A stretch of 64,000 bases of DNA. Origin: Amnibacterium flavum (lineage in GTDB: Bacteria > Actinomycetota > Actinomycetes > Actinomycetales > Microbacteriaceae). The position numbers were made by a program, and so were the translations under genes. How positions within the stretch are numbered: the stretch's first letter is position 1; every line of letters starts with the position of its first letter. Below, in pieces: positions 8,923 to 18,378 of this stretch. The notes under the pieces are model-generated. The model was not told where the DNA came from. It was given only the letters and a program-made list of their open reading frames with translations, and did not search any database. Location of the stretch: contig NZ_QEOP01000001.1 in assembly GCF_003097495.1 (NCBI RefSeq), positions 1,575,830 to 1,639,829 on the forward strand, read 5' to 3'.

Positions 8923-9801
8923 ATGGTCGCCTTCGGCCGTGTGCCAAGAGTCAGGATTCGTGTGACACAGATCGGCCGCAGCAACCCGGGGTATTCGATC
9001 ACCGTGCCGCGGAGACCCGACGTGGAGATCACTCTGTCGTGGTCCGCCGTCACCGATGTGGGTCGCAAACGGGCGGTCAACGAGGACAGCTTCGTCGCGC
9101 AGAGTCCGCTTTTCGCTGTCGCCGACGGCATGGGCGGGCACTCGGCGGGCGACCTCGCCAGCACCGCGGTCGTCACCCGGCTCGCCGAGGTCATCGAGGC
9201 CGATTTCATCGATCCCGATGTCGTCGAGCATGCGCTCGGGGTGGCGGCGCAGGACATCGACCGCGTATCGGGGCAGAGCGCGCTCGGCACCGGCACCACG
9301 GTGACCGGTGCAGCGCTGACCCTCGTCGGGTCGGACCCCTACTGGGCCGTTTTCAACATCGGCGACTCGCGCGTCTACCAGTTGCGCGGACGCACCTTCG
9401 AGCAGGTCACGGTCGATCACTCCGTCGTGCAGGAGCTCGTCGACTCGGGTGCGATCACCAAGGAGCAGGCGGAGCACCACCCCGACAGCAATGTGATCAC
9501 GCGGGCCATCGGCTTCAACGACGTGCCCGCCCCCGATCTGTGGATGATCCCCGTGACGGAGGGGCTGCGTCTCATGATCTGCTCCGACGGGCTCACGAAG
9601 GAGCTCAACGACGACGACCTGCGCCGTCACATGGTGGCGGGCAAGCCCTCGAAGCAGACCGCCCGTGACCTCGTCGACGCCGCCCTGATCCGCGGCGGAC
9701 GCGACAACGTCACGGTGCTGATCGTCGACGTCGTGTCGACGACGGGGGACTTCGACCTCGACCAGACCGTGCCGCGACGGGGAACCGGCCGCCACTCCTG
9801 A
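8923..9801 (+). CDS. PP2C-family protein serine/threonine phosphatase
   Basis: Up to 292 residues, with the metal-binding PP2C motifs NEDSF, VADGMGGHSAGD, GTGTTVTG, NIGDSRVY, MICSDGLT and GGRDNVTVLIVDV in canonical order. The catalytic domain starts near residue 35; in-frame GTG codons at 8941 and 8962 are alternative starts. There is no membrane segment, so it acts in the cytoplasm. It sits between an FHA protein and a membrane Ser/Thr kinase, the usual setting for a phosphatase that reverses the kinase's phosphorylation. The gap to the previous gene is 25 bp. Confidence 0.93.
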   Translation: MVAFGRVPRVRIRVTQIGRSNPGYSITVPRRPDVEITLSWSAVTDVGRKRAVNEDSFVAQSPLFAVADGMGGHSAGDLASTAVVTRLAEVIEADFIDPDVVEHALGVAAQDIDRVSGQSALGTGTTVTGAALTLVGSDPYWAVFNIGDSRVYQLRGRTFEQVTVDHSVVQELVDSGAITKEQAEHHPDSNVITRAIGFNDVPAPDLWMIPVTEGLRLMICSDGLTKELNDDDLRRHMVAGKPSKQTARDLVDAALIRGGRDNVTVLIVDVVSTTGDFDLDQTVPRRGTGRHS

Positions 9802-9973
9802 GTACCGGTCCGTCTGCCCCCGCTCTGGGGGTGAACCGGATTTGTCCCCCGACCCCCTCATTCCGGGGTATGCGGGCACCCCTCGCCTAGAATTGGCAGT
9901 TCCAGCACCCGCCGGTGTTACCCGCCCGGCACGCACAGGAACCGCTCACTTCTGCAGCCTCGGGGGGATGACC

Positions 9974-11386
9974 ATGGCGCGACGCCTTCCGTCAACGCCT
10001 CCCGCGCTGCCCGGTTTCAGCTACGTCCGAGCCCTCGGATCCGGCGGTTTCGCCGACGTCTTCCTCTACGAGCAGAACATGCCACGCCGCCAGGTCGCGG
10101 TCAAGGTGATGCTCTCCGAGGTCGTCAACGAGCAGGTCCGGCAGATGTTCCAGGCCGAGGCCAACCTCATGGCGCAGCTGTCGACGCACCCCTCGATCCT
10201 CACCGTCTACCAGGCGAGCGTGTCCGCCGACGGCAGGCCCTACCTCGTCATGGAGCTGTGCTCCGCCGGGCTCAGCGAGCGGTACCGGCGCGAGCCCGTC
10301 CCCGTCGCCGAGGTGCTGCGGATCGCGATCAAGATCGCCAGTGCCGTCGAGACGGCGCACCGCGCCGGCGTCCTGCATCGCGACATCAAGCCGTCCAACA
10401 TCCTCACGACGGCGTACGGCCACCCGGTGCTCTCCGACTTCGGCATCGCCGCGACCCTGTCCGAGTCCGAGCGCACCGAGTCGATCGGGCTGTCGATCCC
10501 GTGGTCGGCGCCCGAGGTCCTCATGGACGAGACGGCGGGGACCGTGGCGAGCGAGGTCTGGTCGGTCGCCGCGACGATCTACAGCCTGCTCGCCGGCCGC
10601 TCGCCGTTCGAGATCCCGGGCGGGGAGAACAAGTCCGTCGATCTGATCTCGCGCATCAACCGCGCCAGACCGCAGCCGATCGGCCGGCCCGACGTGCCGC
10701 CGAGGCTCGAGTCGATCCTCCAGCGGGCGATGTCGAAGAAGCCCGAGCAGAGGCCCGCGAGCGTGCTCGAGCTGATCCGCGAGCTCCAGTCGGTCGAGAC
10801 CGAGCTGGGGGTACCGCAGACCCAGATCGAGGTCGCCATGGACGACTGGGCGCTCGCGACCGTCGCCGACCTCGAGGACCGCACCCGGGTGCGGGGCATC
10901 CCGTCGCCCAAGGGCGCGCCCGAACGCCGGCGTCGCCGGGGCCGGCTCGCGGAGACCACCGGTGACTACCGACCGGTCGGCACGCTGCAGAGGCCGCAGA
11001 GCGGATCGCTCGAGCGCAGCCTCGCCCGGTCGCAGCCCGGCGGGCGAACCACCTGGCTCGCCTGGACTCTCGTCGCCGCCTCCGTGCTGGTCATCGCACT
11101 CGGTGCCACCGCCGCCTTCGTGCTCTTCCGCGCCGCGTCCGGAGACATCCCGACGGTCGACACCATTCAGGCCGAGGTCTCGGGGCGCTCGGTCGACTTC
11201 AGCTGGGACGACGTCGGAGCGAACGGCGACAGCTACCGCATCACCACCAGCGACGGCGGCTCGAGCGTGCAGAAGGGCACCACCTTCACCGTCGACAGCA
11301 ACGGCCGCCAGGTCTGCATCACCGTGACAGTGCTCCGCGACGGCCGGCCGGGCGACGTCAGCCCTGAGAAGTGCGCGGGAAGCTGA
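9974..11386 (+). CDS. Transmembrane Ser/Thr protein kinase with Fn3-like ectodomain
   Basis: A 470-residue Hanks-type kinase. From the ATG at 9974, which has GGGGGG six bases upstream, the glycine loop is LGSGGFADVF (21-30), catalytic Lys44 is in VAVKVM, the catalytic loop is HRDIKPSN with Asp137, and DFG begins at Asp155. A basic juxtamembrane linker leads to one membrane span at about residues 360-382. The C-terminal ~85 residues outside the cell look like a fibronectin type III or Ig-like module (SVDFSWDDVGANGDSYRI) rather than PASTA repeats. The next gene is a giant Ig/Fn3 surface protein, so an extracellular interaction is an attractive inference. Confidence 0.9.
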   Translation: MARRLPSTPPALPGFSYVRALGSGGFADVFLYEQNMPRRQVAVKVMLSEVVNEQVRQMFQAEANLMAQLSTHPSILTVYQASVSADGRPYLVMELCSAGLSERYRREPVPVAEVLRIAIKIASAVETAHRAGVLHRDIKPSNILTTAYGHPVLSDFGIAATLSESERTESIGLSIPWSAPEVLMDETAGTVASEVWSVAATIYSLLAGRSPFEIPGGENKSVDLISRINRARPQPIGRPDVPPRLESILQRAMSKKPEQRPASVLELIRELQSVETELGVPQTQIEVAMDDWALATVADLEDRTRVRGIPSPKGAPERRRRRGRLAETTGDYRPVGTLQRPQSGSLERSLARSQPGGRTTWLAWTLVAASVLVIALGATAAFVLFRAASGDIPTVDTIQAEVSGRSVDFSWDDVGANGDSYRITTSDGGSSVQKGTTFTVDSNGRQVCITVTVLRDGRPGDVSPEKCAGS

Positions 11387-11388
11387 CG

Positions 11389-14300
11389 GTGTCCGGTCTG
11401 CCCGCGCGCGGTCGCAGCGTCCTCGGGATGCTGGCCCGGCGACGTTCGGTCACGATCACGTCGGTCGGCGTGGTGGCCATCGCGGCGGTGCTCGTGTCGA
11501 CCGCCGTCGTCTCCGGCGGCTACACCGCGCAGCGGATGGACCTCGACGACGGCTCCGTCTGGGTGGCGAACGGGTCGAAGCAGGCGATCGGACGCGCCAA
11601 CGAGCAGATCCTGCAGCTCGACACGGCGGTCGCGAGCACGAGCAGCTCGATCGAGGTCATCCGGCAGGGCGCCGACGTCATCCTCTTCGACAGGGCCAAC
11701 AGCACGATCGACCTCGTCGATCCCGCCGTCGCCGCCATCGACGACACCGTCCCCGTGCCGCCGGGCGGAACCGAGGTCTACACGACAGGGCCGCAGGTCA
11801 CCTCCGGCGTCGCGGTCGTCCACTCGGGTGCCACCGGTGACGCCTGGGTCGTCCCGCTCGAACAGCTCAGCGCCTACGACGCGCAGTCCGAGCCCGACCT
11901 GGTCTTCGGGGCGACCTCGGTGTCCTCGATGGACTCCGACGGCACCTTCTTCGTCTGGTCGCCCGATGCCGGCGAGGTGTCCCGCGTCGAGGCCGCCGAC
12001 GGCGCCGTCGTCAACCAGACCTACAGCATCGAAGGGATCAGTCCCGACGACGACTTCGAGATAACCTCGGTCGGAGGGCGGTGGTTCCTCCTCGACACGA
12101 CGACGCGGATCGTCTACTCCGAGGGGCGCAGCACCGACCTGTCGGCGCTCATCGGCGTCTCCGGTGCGCCGGTGCTCGAAACACCGGTGACAGCGGCGGA
12201 CGGCGGTCGGGGTGCGACCGACCAGGTCTACATCGCCCACGCCTCCGGTCTCGTTCGGGTGCCGACCGGCGGCGGCGAACCCGAGGAGATCGCGGAGCGC
12301 GACCCCGTGCGCGGGCCCGGAACCGTCACCGCCCCGCTCGTCCGCGGGGGCTGCTCCTACGCCGCGTGGCCCGACGGTACGGTCTGGACCCGGTGCCTCG
12401 ACTCGATCGACTCCGGATCGCGTGCGGGCACCATCACCCCCGCGGCCGGTATGGCCGCGACAGCGCAGCTCGCGTTCGCGACCAAGGGCACGCGCGTCCT
12501 CCTCAACGACGTGCAGAGCGGCGCGAGCTGGGCGGTGCAGGACGGCAACGCCCTCATCGACAACTGGGACGAGCTGCTCGAGACCGAGACCGACACCCGG
12601 GTGGTGGAGGACAACACGGAGGACACTCCTCCCGAGTACGACAAGCTGCAGGCCCCGCCGGTCGCGGTCGCCGACGACCTCGGTGCACGCCCGGGGCGCA
12701 CCAGCGTCGTCCCCGTCCTCCTCAACGACTACGACCCGAACGGCGACGTGCTCGTCATCGATGAGGTGACCGGCTTCCCGCCCTCGGCGGGCTCCGTCAC
12801 GCTCACCGGCGACCGCCAGCAGCTCCTGCTGACCCTCGCCGACGATCCGCCCGGCTCGTTCACCTTCGGCTACTCCATCTCGGACGGGCGCGGCGGCGAG
12901 GCGGCGACCTCGGTCACGATCACCTTGCGGGGCGACGACGAGAACTCCGCCCCCGTGCAGTCCCGCACCACCAAGGCGACGGTCGCCTCGGGGTCGCGGA
13001 CCACCTCGCAGGTGCTGGGCGACTGGTACGACCCCGATGGCGACGCCTTCTTCCTGCGCTCCGCGTCGGCCGCCGCACCCGACAGCGTCACCTACAAACC
13101 CGACGGCGAGGTCGTCTTCATCGACGCCGGGGGAGCCGACGGGGTGAAGGAGATCTCGCAGACCGTCTCGGACGGACGCGACGACGGCACCGGCGTCCTC
13201 GCCGTGACGGTGCGCGCGCGCGGCGAGGTCCCGATCATCGTCGAACCGTTCGTGGTGCTCGCCTACACCGACGGCGAGGTCACCATCTCGCCTCTGCAGC
13301 ACACCCGCGGCGGCAGCGCGCCCATCCGGCTCACCAATGTGCCCGACAAGGCGGGCGTGCGCATCACCGCCGACTACGAGGGCGGCACGTTCCGCGCGCA
13401 GAGCAGCGACATCGGCACCCACTACCTCGACTTCACCGTGACCGACGGTGCGGTCACCGTGACAGGGACCCTCCGGCTCGACGTCGAGGCCCCGCCCGAC
13501 CCCGGGACCGCTCCGATCCCGGTGCCGCACACCGCGTTCATCCGTCAGGGCGGCACCGAGACCATCGACGTCGTCGCCACCGACATCGACCCGGCCGGCG
13601 GGGTGCTGCTCGTCGCCGGCGCCGACGAGCCCGACAACGCCTCCGGTCTGCGCGTCGAGCTGCTCGAGCAGCACCTGCTGCGGGTGACCCTCACCGGTCC
13701 GCTCGAATCCGGGACCGTCTCCTTCGGCTACACCCTGAGCAACGGCCTCGCGGAAGCGCAGGGCTCCGTCACCGTGGTCGAGATCCCCGAGCCCGCCCGG
13801 CTCCAACCGCCGATCGCCGTCCCCGACCGGGTATCGGTCCGCGTCGGCGACGCGATCGACATCCCCGTTCTGCTGAACGACGAGCAGCCCGACGGCGAAT
13901 CGCTGACACTCGACCCCGTGCTCGTCGACGAGCTGCCCGACGGCGCCGGACTCCTGTTCGCCGCCCAGAACCGTCTCCGCTACCTGGCACCCCAGCAGAC
14001 CGGAGACTTCACCGCCGTGTACCGGGTCGACGGACCCGACGGCCAGTGGGCGAGCGCCGAGGTGTCGATCTCCGTCCGCGAAGCCGACACGGCGTCGAAC
14101 AACCCGCCCGTCCCGAAGACCGTGACATCGCGCGTCCTCGCGGGCGAGAGCGTCCGCATCCCGATCCCCCTCACCGGGATCGACCCCGACGGCGACTCCG
14201 TCCAGCTCCTCGGCCAGGAGAGCAATCCCGAGAAGGGCGCGGTCGTCGAGACCGGCTCCGACTGGATCGAGTACGAGGCGGGTGACTACTCGGCGGGAAC

Positions 14301-17300
14301 GGACTCGCTGATCTACCGCGTCGTCGACGGTCTCGGCGCCTCTGCCACCGGCACGATCCGGATCGGCATCTCGCCGCGACTCGACGGCGCGCGCAATCCG
14401 GTCGCCGTCGCCGACGAGGTGACGGTGAGGCCCGGCAAGTCGGTCGCCGTGCAGGTGCTCTCCAACGACTCCGACCCCGATGGCGGGCAGCTCGACCTCG
14501 TCAGCATCGAGCCGACCACGACCGGTGCGGACGCGGAGATCGACGGCACGGTCGTCCGTTTCACCGCGACCGACGTTCCGGGCCGGTACGGGTTCGTCTA
14601 CAGCATCGAGAACGCCCGCGGCGGGACGAGTTCGAACTTCCTCACCGTCGTCGTCGATCCCGAAGCCCCGCTGGCCCGCCCGATCGCGGAGGACACCGTG
14701 CTGGGGCTGAGCGACATCCTCGGCCGCACGAGCATCGACGTCAACGTGCTCGCGGGCGTCTTCTTCGCCGAGGGGAGCGTGCGCCGGCTCGACCTCGCGG
14801 TGCTCCCCGGATTCGGCGACACCGCGACGGTGACCTCGTCGAAGCGCGTGCGGGTCGAGCTCCAGGACCGCAGCCAGATCATCCCGTTCCGCGTCTCCCA
14901 CCCCGACGACCCGAGCGTCACCGCGTTCGCCTTCATCCGCGTCCCCGGCTTCGACGACGCGCTTCCGCAACTGCGCAAGGGAACACCCCGACTCACCGTC
15001 GTGAGCGGGGAGCGCCTGGTGATCGATGTCAACGACTACGTGGTCGCCGTGGGCGGCAAGCGGGTCCGCATCACCGACTCCGGGTCGGTGCGGGCGACGC
15101 ACAGCGACGGATCCGCCCTGGTCGCCGGCACGGGGACCCTGACCTATACGAGCGCCGACCAGTACTTCGGTCCGGCATCCATCTCGTTCGAGGTCACCGA
15201 CGGCTCGTCGATCAGCGACCCGAACGGTCGGCGCGCGACGCTCGTGCTGCCGATCACGGTCACCCCTCGCGACAATCAGCCGCCCGTGTTCGACGGGGCG
15301 GTGCTCGAACTCGAACCGGGCGCCGAGCGCTCGGTCGACCTCGTCAAGATCACGAGCTACCCGTACGCCGCCGACATCGGAGAGCTCGCCTACTCGCTGG
15401 TCGGCTCCGCGCCCCCCGGCTTCCAGCTCTCGATCGACGGATCGAAGCTCATCGTCCGCGCCGACGAATCGACGCCGAAGGGCACCAGGGCGTCGACCAT
15501 CGTCGGGGTGCGCGACTCCGTCAACGAGGGGACGGCCGGCCGGGTCCAGCTGACCGTCGTCGCATCGACCAGGCCTCTCGCCAATCTCGCCGCCGACGCC
15601 GTCGTCGCACCGCGAGGCCAGACGACCACGGTCGACGTGCTCGCCAACGACGAGGCGGGCAATCCGTTCCCCGGCAAGCCGCTGTCGGTCGTCGCCGTCC
15701 GCGGTATCGACTCGGCCGCACTGCCGGACGGTGTGAGCATCACCCCGAGCTCGGATCGCACCCGTCTCGCCATCACGGTCGGGGCCACCGCGGCGCCTCA
15801 GGACGTGACCGTGCAGTACCAGGCCCTCGACGCGACCGGCGACCCCGATCGCGCGGTGTGGGGTTCCGTGACGATCTCCGTGCAGGACAAGCCCGAGCCC
15901 GTCACGGGCCTGCGTCCCACCGGCTACGCCGACCGTGCCATCACGGTGGCGTTCGACCCGGGCTCGTTCAACAACTCGCCCATCACGGGCTTCGACGTCA
16001 CCACCTACGACAACAGCGGCCGCACCCTCGCGACGACGCCCTGCGCGTCGACGACCTGCACCGTGACGACTCCGGGCAACGGTCCCAGCAATCGGATCCG
16101 GATCGGCGTCGTCGCCAAGAACGCGATCGGCACGTCGACGCAGACGATGCTCGGCGACGCGGTCTGGTCCGACATCGTCCCCGCCGCCCCCACCGATCTG
16201 GTGGCCCGGTCGCTCGACCACGGTCTGCGAGTCAGCTGGCGCAAGCCGACCGAGACCGGCGGAAGCCCGATCAGCTACTACCTGATCAGCGTGGCAGGCG
16301 TCTCGGTCACGAAGTACGTGGGCCGAGGCGACCCCGCCGGCACCGAGTACTCGATCGACCTGCAGGATCCCTCGGTCGGCAACGGCGGGGCGCTCCAGGT
16401 CACCGTCAGCGGTCGCAACGACGCCTTCGACGTGCTCAGCGTGTGGAACTCGGCGACGACATCGGGCACGCCCGCCGGCCCGCCGATCGTCGTCGGGTCG
16501 CCGGGAGCGACGACCGTCGACGGCGGCGCGACCGGTACGGTCACCGTCGGCTGGTCGGGCGTCTTCGACGGAAACGGCGCGGGCATCAGCCAGTACTACG
16601 TCGCCCGATACCGGGGCTCGCCCCCGACCTGCTCGGCGAACGGGGTGGGTTCCGCGAATCCCAGCCCGGTCGTGCCATCGCCGAGCGACGACTTCCGCCA
16701 CGTCGGAACGGCGACGAGCGCCGACTTCCAGGTGGGCGCGAACGAGGAGAACCTGTTCGTCGTGTTCGCCTACAACGGGCAGGGCTGCACCTCGAGCGGT
16801 CAGATCGCGGTCACGACGCGGCAGGCCCCCGGCGCCCCGACGTCGGTCGGCCTCAGCGGGCCGACCTCCGACGGCGCGGGCCACTACGACTACCGCCTGT
16901 CCGGAGTCGCCTACGCCAGCGGCGGAGGCAACCCGAGCGTGCGCTACCTGTACCGCCTCGACGGCGGCGGAGCGGAGACACCGATCTCGATCGGCGACAC
17001 CATCCGCGTCGGATACGGGGTCGAGCACACCATCCAGGTGCAGGTCTGCGAGAGCTGGCCCGGCAAGGAGCTGTGCTCGGGCTGGTCCGGCGACTCGGCC
17101 GCCTTCACCCCCATCGACACGGTCCCGGCAGGACTCTCCTCGCGCGAGGAGAACGGTGAGACGGTGTGGAGCTGGACCAGCCTGCCCTCCGGGTCGTACG
17201 ACTCCGTGGAGTACATCTGCCAGCCCGGCGACGTCTGGACCGCGTCGAACGGGGGAGCCGCGGGAGAATGCCGGGGGAGCATCGGCACGCCGTTCCGCGT

Positions 17301-17343
17301 GCGGGTGACCGAAGCGGGGCAGCAGTACGTGTTCAGCTCCTGA
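11389..17343 (+). CDS. Giant membrane-anchored Ig-like/Fn3 surface protein
   Basis: About 1,984 residues. A basic N-terminus and one hydrophobic span (roughly residues 20-45) anchor it; no LPXTG signal is seen. The next ~370 residues contain repeated short strands (SVWVANGS, GDAWVVPLE, GTFFVWSPD) suggesting a beta-propeller. Then come about eleven tandem bacterial Ig/cadherin-like units marked by NDYDPNGD, DWYDPDGD, GIDPDGDS and NDSDPDGG turns. The C-terminal third has about four Fn3-like modules starting at PVTGLRPTGYADRAITVAFD. GTG 11389 starts 2 bp after the kinase stop; GTG 11371 is an alternative. It likely spans the envelope as the extracellular component of the block. The domain count is by eye. 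Confidence 0.88.
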   Translation: MSGLPARGRSVLGMLARRRSVTITSVGVVAIAAVLVSTAVVSGGYTAQRMDLDDGSVWVANGSKQAIGRANEQILQLDTAVASTSSSIEVIRQGADVILFDRANSTIDLVDPAVAAIDDTVPVPPGGTEVYTTGPQVTSGVAVVHSGATGDAWVVPLEQLSAYDAQSEPDLVFGATSVSSMDSDGTFFVWSPDAGEVSRVEAADGAVVNQTYSIEGISPDDDFEITSVGGRWFLLDTTTRIVYSEGRSTDLSALIGVSGAPVLETPVTAADGGRGATDQVYIAHASGLVRVPTGGGEPEEIAERDPVRGPGTVTAPLVRGGCSYAAWPDGTVWTRCLDSIDSGSRAGTITPAAGMAATAQLAFATKGTRVLLNDVQSGASWAVQDGNALIDNWDELLETETDTRVVEDNTEDTPPEYDKLQAPPVAVADDLGARPGRTSVVPVLLNDYDPNGDVLVIDEVTGFPPSAGSVTLTGDRQQLLLTLADDPPGSFTFGYSISDGRGGEAATSVTITLRGDDENSAPVQSRTTKATVASGSRTTSQVLGDWYDPDGDAFFLRSASAAAPDSVTYKPDGEVVFIDAGGADGVKEISQTVSDGRDDGTGVLAVTVRARGEVPIIVEPFVVLAYTDGEVTISPLQHTRGGSAPIRLTNVPDKAGVRITADYEGGTFRAQSSDIGTHYLDFTVTDGAVTVTGTLRLDVEAPPDPGTAPIPVPHTAFIRQGGTETIDVVATDIDPAGGVLLVAGADEPDNASGLRVELLEQHLLRVTLTGPLESGTVSFGYTLSNGLAEAQGSVTVVEIPEPARLQPPIAVPDRVSVRVGDAIDIPVLLNDEQPDGESLTLDPVLVDELPDGAGLLFAAQNRLRYLAPQQTGDFTAVYRVDGPDGQWASAEVSISVREADTASNNPPVPKTVTSRVLAGESVRIPIPLTGIDPDGDSVQLLGQESNPEKGAVVETGSDWIEYEAGDYSAGTDSLIYRVVDGLGASATGTIRIGISPRLDGARNPVAVADEVTVRPGKSVAVQVLSNDSDPDGGQLDLVSIEPTTTGADAEIDGTVVRFTATDVPGRYGFVYSIENARGGTSSNFLTVVVDPEAPLARPIAEDTVLGLSDILGRTSIDVNVLAGVFFAEGSVRRLDLAVLPGFGDTATVTSSKRVRVELQDRSQIIPFRVSHPDDPSVTAFAFIRVPGFDDALPQLRKGTPRLTVVSGERLVIDVNDYVVAVGGKRVRITDSGSVRATHSDGSALVAGTGTLTYTSADQYFGPASISFEVTDGSSISDPNGRRATLVLPITVTPRDNQPPVFDGAVLELEPGAERSVDLVKITSYPYAADIGELAYSLVGSAPPGFQLSIDGSKLIVRADESTPKGTRASTIVGVRDSVNEGTAGRVQLTVVASTRPLANLAADAVVAPRGQTTTVDVLANDEAGNPFPGKPLSVVAVRGIDSAALPDGVSITPSSDRTRLAITVGATAAPQDVTVQYQALDATGDPDRAVWGSVTISVQDKPEPVTGLRPTGYADRAITVAFDPGSFNNSPITGFDVTTYDNSGRTLATTPCASTTCTVTTPGNGPSNRIRIGVVAKNAIGTSTQTMLGDAVWSDIVPAAPTDLVARSLDHGLRVSWRKPTETGGSPISYYLISVAGVSVTKYVGRGDPAGTEYSIDLQDPSVGNGGALQVTVSGRNDAFDVLSVWNSATTSGTPAGPPIVVGSPGATTVDGGATGTVTVGWSGVFDGNGAGISQYYVARYRGSPPTCSANGVGSANPSPVVPSPSDDFRHVGTATSADFQVGANEENLFVVFAYNGQGCTSSGQIAVTTRQAPGAPTSVGLSGPTSDGAGHYDYRLSGVAYASGGGNPSVRYLYRLDGGGAETPISIGDTIRVGYGVEHTIQVQVCESWPGKELCSGWSGDSAAFTPIDTVPAGLSSREENGETVWSWTSLPSGSYDSVEYICQPGDVWTASNGGAAGECRGSIGTPFRVRVTEAGQQYVFSS

Positions 17344-17370
17344 GCGGAGCCTCGCGGCACAGCACCAACC

Positions 17371-18378
17371 ATGAGCAGCACGACGGACGAGAGACGAGAG
17401 ACCACCATGACGATGACCCCGGATCAAGCCGCGTGGTTCACCGACATCTTCGGCCGGATCGCGGCGAACATCGAGCAGGTCCTCCTCGGTAAGAGCCACG
17501 TCATCCGCCTCGCGCTCACCGCGATGCTGAGCGAGGGCCACCTGCTGCTCGAGGACAACCCCGGCACCGGCAAGACCTCGCTCGCCCGCGCCATGGCGCA
17601 GAGCGTGCAGGGAACCTCGAACCGCATCCAGTTCACCCCCGATCTGCTGCCCGGGGACATCACCGGCGTCAGCATCTACGACCAGCGCACCGGCGAGTTC
17701 GACTTCCACGCCGGCCCCATCTTCGCCAACATCGTGCTCGCGGACGAGATCAACCGGGCCAGCCCTAAGACCCAGTCGGCGCTCCTCGAGGTCATGGAAG
17801 AGGGATCCGTGACAGTCGACGGCGTCCGCCACCTGGTCGGCTCGCCCTTCATGGTCATCGCGACCCAGAACCCCGTCGAGCAGGCGGGCACCTACCGTCT
17901 CCCCGAGGCGCAGCTCGACCGGTTCCTGATGAAGACCTCGATCGGCTACCCCGATCACGCCGCCACGGTCCGCATCCTCGAGGCGTCCGTCGTCCGATCG
18001 CACGAGACGACCATCCCGACGATCGTCCCCGCCGAGATCGTCGTCGACATGGCGCACCTCAGCCGCAACGTGCACGTCGACCCGTCCATCACCGACTACA
18101 TCTCCCGCATCGTCGAGGCGACCCGCACGGCGAGCGAGGTGCGTCTCGGCGCGAGCGTGCGCGCGGCCATCTCCCTCCTGCGCACCGCGAAGACGCTCGC
18201 CGCATCGAACGGCCGGCACTACGTCATCCCCGACGACGTCAAGGCGCTCAGCGAGCCCGTCCTGGCGCACCGGCTGCTGCTCGACGCGGAGGCGGAGTTC
18301 GACGGCGTCACCCCCTCGAACGTCATCGCCCAGCTGCTCATCGAGGTGCCGCCGCCGAGTGACAGGCAGGCCGTGTGA
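17371..18378 (+). CDS. MoxR family AAA+ ATPase
   Basis: A 335-residue AAA+ protein with Walker A DNPGTGKTSLAR, Walker B IVLADEINRASPKTQ, sensor 1 VIATQNPVEQAGTY and an arginine-rich lid segment. MoxR proteins act as chaperones for maturation of metal or envelope complexes and are almost always paired with a DUF58/VWA protein, as here. The start at 17371 gives a short polar leader; ATG 17407 is an alternative. The stop overlaps the next gene's GTG by 4 bp. Confidence 0.95.
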   Translation: MSSTTDERRETTMTMTPDQAAWFTDIFGRIAANIEQVLLGKSHVIRLALTAMLSEGHLLLEDNPGTGKTSLARAMAQSVQGTSNRIQFTPDLLPGDITGVSIYDQRTGEFDFHAGPIFANIVLADEINRASPKTQSALLEVMEEGSVTVDGVRHLVGSPFMVIATQNPVEQAGTYRLPEAQLDRFLMKTSIGYPDHAATVRILEASVVRSHETTIPTIVPAEIVVDMAHLSRNVHVDPSITDYISRIVEATRTASEVRLGASVRAAISLLRTAKTLAASNGRHYVIPDDVKALSEPVLAHRLLLDAEAEFDGVTPSNVIAQLLIEVPPPSDRQAV

